This document shows, piece by piece, positions 50,898-54,978 of a stretch of DNA of 54,978 nucleotides. The stretch is from CAZHMN01 sp964533705 (lineage in GTDB: Bacteria > Electryoneota > B3-LCP), in the NCBI GenBank assembly GCA_964533705.1, contig CAZHMN010000007.1, positions 1-54,978 of the forward strand. Direction: 5' to 3'. Made by a program: the position numbers and the translations under genes. Positions within the stretch are counted from its first letter, which is position 1; each line of letters starts with the position of its first letter. Below the pieces are notes generated by a model, which saw only the letters and a program-made list of their open reading frames with translations, searched no databases and had not been told where the DNA came from.

Positions 50898-50940
50898 ATA
50901 ATAAACGCAAAAAACGGGCCGTGTAATCTACAGGTAGATT
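50898..50940 (-). promoter_or_regulatory. Promoter of the HDOD-GGDEF gene with overlapping palindromic operator
   Basis: Minus-strand TTACAC (50926-50921), 17 bases, TATTAT (50903-50898). A near-perfect palindrome AATCTACAGGTAGATT (50925-50940) touches the -35. The motif GTGTAATCT recurs near 50993. No other gene or clear element is seen in the 416-base region 50796-51211 apart from the argF promoter. Confidence 0.5.
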
Positions 50941-51143
50941 TATTGGATTGATTCTACGCATGGAATTGCCTGCAAATTGGGTCTGAGATGTGTGTAATCT
51001 TCACGTTATAAGATCAGCCTGCGGATAATATGCTTTGACCTGCATAAAAATGCCGAAACGTTAATGATTTAATCCTAAATTCGAATCCGACTCAAGGCGA
51101 AAATCAAATTTAGCCCTTGATTTTCTGTGCCATAATAATTACT

Positions 51144-51172
51144 TTGGGTGAAATTGTGATAGGCCATATTTT
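51144..51172 (+). promoter_or_regulatory. Candidate sigma70-type promoter of argF
   Basis: TTGGGT (51144-51149), 17 bases, TATTTT (51167-51172), 40 bases upstream of the ATG. Confidence 0.45.
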
Positions 51173-51211
51173 ATAGATTTAGTATTTGCCAGACACCAGG
51201 AAAACACCGAG

Positions 51212-52144
51212 ATGGATGATCATATGAAGCGTGATTTCTTAGCCATCACCGACTTGAGCGGCGAAGAACTACCCCAGATGATACGTTACGCCCAGGAATT
51301 GAAGCGGATGCGCCAGGCGGGACAATCTCCGGACCCCCTCAGAGGCATGACGGTCGGCTGCATCTTCCACAAACCCTCGTTGCGAACGAGAATCAGTTTT
51401 GAAACGGGTATCTACGAATTGGGAGGCAATTCCCTCTATATCACCAAAGACGAAATTGACCTGGGCAAGCGGGAATCCATCGAAGACGCCGCCAGAGTTT
51501 TATCCCGCTATCTGGGCATGATTGTGATTCGCACCTTTTCCCATGATGATGTGGTGAAGTTAACCCAGTTCGCCTCGATGCCGGTCATCAACGCACTGAC
51601 CGACCTGCTGCACCCCTGCCAGGTGATGGGCGATCTGATGACGGTTAAAGAGAAATTCGGTGCAATCGAGAGAATCAAAGTCGCCTTTCTCGGTGATGGC
51701 AATAACGTCGCCAATTCCTGGATAAACGCCGCTCGCCGCGTCAAGTTGAATCTAACCATTGGAACCTCCAAAGAAACCCTTCCCAATCAGGAAATCCTCC
51801 AAGCCGCACAGGAAGAGGGTTTATCCGATGTGCGCATCGTCCACGATCCCATCGAAGCGGTTTCAGGGGCTCAGGTGGTCTATACCGACGTTTGGGCCTC
51901 TATGGGGCAGAAGGACAAGGCCAAAGAGAAAGCCAAACTACTGAAAGCCTTCCAGGTCAATGAAGAGCTGTTAAAACACGCCGATCCCGACTGCATCGTG
52001 CTGCACTGTCTCCCGGCCGAACGGGGCCGAGAGATCACCGACGAAGTCATGGACGGCCCTCATTCCGCCGTCTTCGACCAGGCTGAAAACCGGCTCCACA
52101 TCCAGAAAGCCATCATGTCCCGTTTAATCGAGTGGTCGAGGTAG
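51212..52144 (+). CDS. argF: Ornithine carbamoyltransferase
   Basis: 310 residues. Carbamoyl-phosphate site SLRTR (56-60, the common S-x-R-T-R variant), HPCQ (134-137), ornithine-site DVWASMG (226-232) and HCLP (265-268) are all present and in order. The enzyme makes citrulline from ornithine and carbamoyl phosphate in arginine synthesis. DVWxSMG and HCLP favour ornithine over aspartate carbamoyltransferase. A second in-frame ATG at 51224 is an alternative start; no strong Shine-Dalgarno is seen for either. No other arg gene is near, and the assembly gap follows 15 bases after the stop. Confidence 0.94.
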   Translation: MDDHMKRDFLAITDLSGEELPQMIRYAQELKRMRQAGQSPDPLRGMTVGCIFHKPSLRTRISFETGIYELGGNSLYITKDEIDLGKRESIEDAARVLSRYLGMIVIRTFSHDDVVKLTQFASMPVINALTDLLHPCQVMGDLMTVKEKFGAIERIKVAFLGDGNNVANSWINAARRVKLNLTIGTSKETLPNQEILQAAQEEGLSDVRIVHDPIEAVSGAQVVYTDVWASMGQKDKAKEKAKLLKAFQVNEELLKHADPDCIVLHCLPAERGREITDEVMDGPHSAVFDQAENRLHIQKAIMSRLIEWSR

Positions 52145-52159
52145 TCAGATAAAATCTAT

Positions 52160-52259
52160 NNNNNNNNNNNNNNNNNNNNNNNNNNNNNNNNNNNNNNNNN
52201 NNNNNNNNNNNNNNNNNNNNNNNNNNNNNNNNNNNNNNNNNNNNNNNNNNNNNNNNNNN
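52160..52259. other. Assembly gap of 100 N
   Basis: Exactly 100 N between argF and the tail of a secreted-protein gene. The flanks share no repeat, so at least one upstream gene portion is missing. Confidence 0.98.
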
Positions 52260-52317
52260 CGTACTCTACGGATCGAATTTGGCTTCGGGCGTGTACGTCT
52301 ATCATCTGAATGCCTGA
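52260..52317 (+). CDS. C-terminal tail of a sorting-domain secreted protein, 5' part lost in gap
   Basis: The frame from the gap edge reads VLYGSNLASGVYVYHLNA then stop. This matches the last strands of the C-terminal sorting module (LxxGxYxxxL) found in the proteins at 910 and 52500, so a third such gene ends here. Nothing else of it is visible. Confidence 0.65.
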
Positions 52318-52375
52318 CACTATAAAGCCAGCGGCAAGATGGTGTTGATGAAATAATCTAAGAGAATCTGCAAAT

Positions 52376-52403
52376 GTAGGGGCGGTTCGCGAACCGACCC
52401 TAC
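52376..52403. repeat. REP-like palindrome
   Basis: GTAGGGGCGGTTCGC followed by GAACCGACCCTAC: a nearly perfect inverted repeat with the same GTAGGGG head as the REPs at 24074 and 26292 but a different core. Confidence 0.65.
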
Positions 52404-52425
52404 GAACTCACCCCATAAGTCACAA

Positions 52426-52460
52426 GGCATCCCACCTGCAGAGGATGCCCTCTTTATTTT
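52426..52460 (+). terminator. Rho-independent terminator
   Basis: GGCATCC / GGATGCC stem (52426-52432 and 52443-52449) with a ten-base loop, then CTCTTTATTTT. It follows the truncated secreted-protein gene and precedes the next promoter. Confidence 0.65.
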
Positions 52461-52464
52461 CCCC

Positions 52465-52493
52465 TTGCTTTCCAGTCTGGTATTCGCTATATT
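52465..52493 (+). promoter_or_regulatory. Sigma70 promoter giving a leaderless mRNA for the secreted protein
   Basis: TTGCTT (52465-52470), 17 bases, TATATT (52488-52493). Only six bases separate the -10 from the ATG at 52500, so transcription should start at the A of that codon. Confidence 0.65.
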
Positions 52494-52499
52494 ACACCT

Positions 52500-54356
52500 A
52501 TGCATCGCTTACTTCTTACCCTTTTTTTATCAATTCTAATCGCCTCTGCCTCCTTCGCTGACGATCTCGTCCTGTCCGACGATTTCGAAGGTGGAATCGG
52601 CTTCTGGCAGACCAACGGCTGGGGGCTATCAGAGAATTTCTCTGTATCACCGACGCACAGTTTTACGGAGAGCCCCGACGGCAATTACCCTCAGAATGCC
52701 ACATTAGTCGCCGGCACCATCGTCGGCGCCAATCTGAGCGGTTACCTGGGGGCGCGCCTGGAATTCTGGGCGTTTTATGAAATCGAACCCGCCTTCGATT
52801 TCTGCAGGGTGGAAGCCTCCATGGATGGCAATTTCTGGGTGCAGCTTGGTTCGCTGACCGGGTTGAATCCCTTCTGGCAGTTTCTCTCTTATGATTTGGG
52901 TGGTTTCGCCGGTCTGCCCGACGTGCGCCTGCGCTTTCGCTTCTTCTCCGATCCCCTGACCACTTACGACGGCATTTACATTGATGATTTAAAGGTATGG
53001 GGTTCGTCCGAGGACAATTCCGGCCCGTTGATCATCCACGAAGGGCCGGAGGGATTTGAAGGATCTGCCGCCGCTATGCCCATTTATGCCGACGTCTGGG
53101 ATGCTTCCGGCGTATTCGAAGAGCGTCTCCATTATCGTCTGGACGGTCGTCCTTTTCTCGAAGCCGAACTGGACAGTTTGGTGGGGGAGAGGTATTACCA
53201 CACCATACCTGCCCAGGAAGCCGGAACGCTGGTCGAGTATTATTTCGAAGCCACGGACGCATCACCCCAGTTGCACACCTCCGTCAGTGATACCTTCGCT
53301 TACCTGGCTGGCCGAATGTTGATCTACGACGACGGAGTATCGGAAAACATCCTGGAATCTCAGCCCGGGACGATGGCAGCCGTACATTTTTCGGTGCCAG
53401 CCACAGGATATATAACTTCTGCCCTGATGCGCATTTATACCGATTCCTCGCATCCCTTAGATTCGATCAATGTGTACGTCTGGGATGATGATGCCGGCCT
53501 ACCCGGAACGGTATTGGCGGGGCCATTTGAGGTTTTTCCATCCTCCACACCGGAGGATCCCGAAGCCTGGACCTGGATTGACCTGCGCCCGGCTCTGCTG
53601 TCTTCCCCTGGCGAATTTCATATCGGTCTGGAGTTTTCAGCCACCGGAACGGTTCCTTTCATGGCCTTATCCTACGATTCGCCGCCGGTTTTCTTGCGAT
53701 CCAGCATGAATCCCGGATCGGGATTCCAATCCGTGGACTTCGCAGATTTTCACATCCGCGCCGTGGTCGGCGAGTTGACTCCGGATAGTCTGTTGGCACC
53801 ACAAAACCTAACGGGCTACGGAGAAGATGACCTGGTCCATCTGTCCTGGTCGGCGCCTGAAGGGCTTGATGATCTTTTGCGCTACGAAATTGAGCGGCAG
53901 GGGAGTATCGTGGGGCAGACGGAATATCTGGAAACCAGCTACATTGATACGCTGACGGGACTACCTCAAGGGATTTACACCTACCGCGTCCGGGCGAACT
54001 ACAGCACCGGTCTCAGCCCCTTCTCGGATCCCTGGGATTATTATTGGGATTCCACCGGTGTGCAACGGGATGATCCTCAAATGTTGCCGAATGATGCAAA
54101 AATGACGATCTTCCCGAATCCGACCAACGGCGAATTCCGAGTGTCGTTTATTGGAGGCTTGGTAAAAGGAAAGTATTCGCTGGCCCTCTTTGACCTTTTG
54201 GGCAGAGGGGTAGGACGCTGGGAAAAAGAGTCAGATTGTACTCAGACGGTACTGAGCATTCAACTCCCGTACACTTTAGCGGCAGGGATTTATATATTGG
54301 AGGCTTATCAGGGTGAGCATGCGCCTATTCGCCGTAAGGTAGTCTATTTACCTTAG
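52500..54356 (+). CDS. Secreted multidomain protein with MAM-like, FN3 and C-terminal sorting domains
   Basis: 618 residues. A signal peptide (about 1-20, ends ASFA) leads to a MAM/concanavalin-like jelly-roll (about 24-165: SDDFEGGIGFWQTNGWG ... YDGIYIDDLKVWG) as in immune inhibitor A-type proteins. A beta-rich middle region (about 170-440) has no clear match. A fibronectin-III domain (about 442-515: APQNLTGYGEDDLVHLSWSA) precedes the sorting tail (about 535-618: IFPNPTNGEFRVSF, LALFDLLGRGVG, ending KVVYLP). No protease motif is visible, so it is a structural or binding protein of the surface. The gene is apparently leaderless. Confidence 0.82.
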   Translation: MHRLLLTLFLSILIASASFADDLVLSDDFEGGIGFWQTNGWGLSENFSVSPTHSFTESPDGNYPQNATLVAGTIVGANLSGYLGARLEFWAFYEIEPAFDFCRVEASMDGNFWVQLGSLTGLNPFWQFLSYDLGGFAGLPDVRLRFRFFSDPLTTYDGIYIDDLKVWGSSEDNSGPLIIHEGPEGFEGSAAAMPIYADVWDASGVFEERLHYRLDGRPFLEAELDSLVGERYYHTIPAQEAGTLVEYYFEATDASPQLHTSVSDTFAYLAGRMLIYDDGVSENILESQPGTMAAVHFSVPATGYITSALMRIYTDSSHPLDSINVYVWDDDAGLPGTVLAGPFEVFPSSTPEDPEAWTWIDLRPALLSSPGEFHIGLEFSATGTVPFMALSYDSPPVFLRSSMNPGSGFQSVDFADFHIRAVVGELTPDSLLAPQNLTGYGEDDLVHLSWSAPEGLDDLLRYEIERQGSIVGQTEYLETSYIDTLTGLPQGIYTYRVRANYSTGLSPFSDPWDYYWDSTGVQRDDPQMLPNDAKMTIFPNPTNGEFRVSFIGGLVKGKYSLALFDLLGRGVGRWEKESDCTQTVLSIQLPYTLAAGIYILEAYQGEHAPIRRKVVYLP

Positions 54357-54387
54357 GCGAATAAGCGAAAGTATCATCCCAATGACG

Positions 54388-54404
54388 TCCTGCCCTGAGC
54401 AGGA
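54388..54404. other. Intergenic hairpin
   Basis: TCCTGC-CCTGA-GCAGGA between two convergent genes. There is no T run, so a terminator role is uncertain; it resembles a fragment of a dispersed repeat. Confidence 0.4.
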
Positions 54405-54415
54405 AGCTTCGTCTG

Positions 54416-54664
54416 TCAAACCAGTGCTAGGATCTTTTGTAAATCTACAATCCCATTGAGGCCGGCGCTGGAGAGTTCGATATCCAACGGCTCCGCCTCG
54501 ACTTCACTCACTTTTAGTACCATTAGACCGATCACCTGGCCTTTAGCGTCCACCTTGATCATCGCGTTTTTTGAGGGCGTTGGTCGAAATTCCCCCGGTT
54601 TTTCGGAAAACATTATCTCCAGGAGATCACCCTCAGGATCGTACCAGATTTTGAGTTTATCCAT
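54416..54664 (-). CDS. DUF2283 small protein (putative antitoxin-like partner)
   Basis: 82 residues matching DUF2283: KIWYDPEGDLLEIMFSEKPG, then MIKVDAKGQVIGLMVLKVSE. These short beta-rich proteins often follow a small nuclease- or toxin-like gene. Here the ATG lies one base after the stop of the PBECR-like gene, so the two are certainly co-transcribed. Function is not established. A role as antitoxin is inference from the gene pairing. Confidence 0.8.
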   Translation of the reverse strand: MDKLKIWYDPEGDLLEIMFSEKPGEFRPTPSKNAMIKVDAKGQVIGLMVLKVSEVEAEPLDIELSSAGLNGIVDLQKILALV

Positions 54665-54665
54665 A

Positions 54666-54959
54666 TTAGTTCCCCCAGTTGAGCCCCCTGCCGAATAACG
54701 CCGTGACGATCAGCATGTCGTACCCTCGGACCTTAACCACCACGTGAAATTTGAGGTCATCGCCGAGATTCCTGGTGTAGATCCGGTAGTAGAGCCTCAA
54801 TTCGGGATGATGGAATGCTTCTTCGGTTTCGTCCGGTTCGCGCAGAGTGTCCTTAATTGCCGACAGCCATTCATCGGGATCGTCCCTTTGGGCGATGTGT
54901 TGCTGTCTCTCTTCGGTTAGACGAATTGCGCGATCTTGAAAATCCATCAAAACGGTCAT
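54666..54959 (-). CDS. PBECR-like small protein (putative RelE/barnase-fold toxin)
   Basis: 97 residues. The pattern DRAIRLTEERQQHIAQRDDP, then IKDTLREPDETEEAFHHPEL, RLYYRIYTRN and VKVRGYDMLIVTALFGRG resembles the PBECR/DUF4258-type RNase fold (phage-barnase-EndoU-colicin-RelE), with His20 and the late Thr-Ala-Leu strand at family positions. It is followed by a DUF2283 gene after one base, a frequent pairing. Possible toxin, unproven. The upstream region lies at the window edge, so promoter and any further partner are not visible. Confidence 0.65.
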   Translation of the reverse strand: MTVLMDFQDRAIRLTEERQQHIAQRDDPDEWLSAIKDTLREPDETEEAFHHPELRLYYRIYTRNLGDDLKFHVVVKVRGYDMLIVTALFGRGLNWGN

Positions 54960-54978
54960 AGGCCTTTCTCCGGTAGGG

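Noticed and set aside
50796..51211. c-di-GMP riboswitch upstream of the GGDEF gene or argF
   Set aside because: I could not find the conserved GEMM core sequences in either orientation. Only a promoter and palindrome are visible.
1..54978. CRISPR array, prophage or insertion sequence with a DDE transposase
   Set aside because: No regularly spaced direct repeats, no phage structural genes and no DDE transposase were seen. The only mobile unit is the RAYT element.

Overview
The window looks like a bacterial chromosome scaffold from an uncultured member of the FCB (Fibrobacterota-Chlorobiota-Bacteroidota) superphylum or a neighbouring candidate phylum (KSB1, Calditrichota, Zixibacteria or similar). 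This is inference. It rests on secreted proteins with C-terminal sorting-type tails (910-2580, 52260-52317, 52500-54356), a DUF5916-type protein at the left edge, a patatin fused to an Omp85 barrel, a YfhO membrane protein, and an mfd/triple-parvulin cluster. Three runs of exactly 100 N (8390-8489, 30493-30592, 52160-52259) show that it is a scaffold of draft contigs. Promoters read by eye are mostly sigma70-like (TTGAxx, 17 bp, TATATT or TATAAT), and several genes appear leaderless or have very short leaders.

Layout. 1-4200: a partial DUF5916 protein, a BNR-repeat secreted protein, a two-gene regulator operon (XRE protein and IF2_N-like protein) whose products share a C-terminal motif, and a small membrane protein. 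4198-9449: a patatin/Omp85 protein, a double-domain GT2 glycosyltransferase cut by a gap, a truncated BadF/BcrA-type sugar kinase, and a cupin. 9495-17949 (minus): gamma-carbonic anhydrase, MscS channel, sensorless histidine kinase, methyltransferase, YfhO-like protein, methyltransferase, flippase and a small acidic protein, which together suggest a cell-surface glycan locus. 18090-23174: a DUF4097 protein, then miaB-lapA-lapB-PGPGW-SPOR, an envelope-homeostasis operon.

23307-30112: a radical SAM protein, REP-like palindromes, threonine aldolase, an HNH-type gene broken by one in-frame TGA, a REP-bounded RAYT transposase unit, a YhaM-type nuclease, an M42 peptidase, a stand-alone GGQ release factor and a NYN RNase. 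30329-30671: a tRNA-Pro(CGG) and a tRNA-like copy with a replaced T arm, around a gap whose two flanks are identical for exactly 55 bases. 30822-39476 (minus): small exporter, pcm, GT2, Gfo/Idh oxidoreductase, PEGA protein, envelope protein, and an NtrC/histidine-kinase pair.

39619-50795 (minus): a secreted Ntn-hydrolase-like protein with Ser where Cys is usual, three consecutive SurA/PrsA-like foldases, mfd, a small protein behind a structured leader, and an HDOD-GGDEF protein with a palindrome abutting its -35. 51212-54959: argF, a gap, the tail of a secreted protein, another secreted sorting-domain protein, and a DUF2283/PBECR-like pair resembling a toxin-antitoxin module. The most unusual items are the REP/RAYT unit, the tRNA-like copy and its probable false gap, the shared tail of the regulator pair, leaderless starts at 6840 and 52500, and the Cys-to-Ser Ntn hydrolase.
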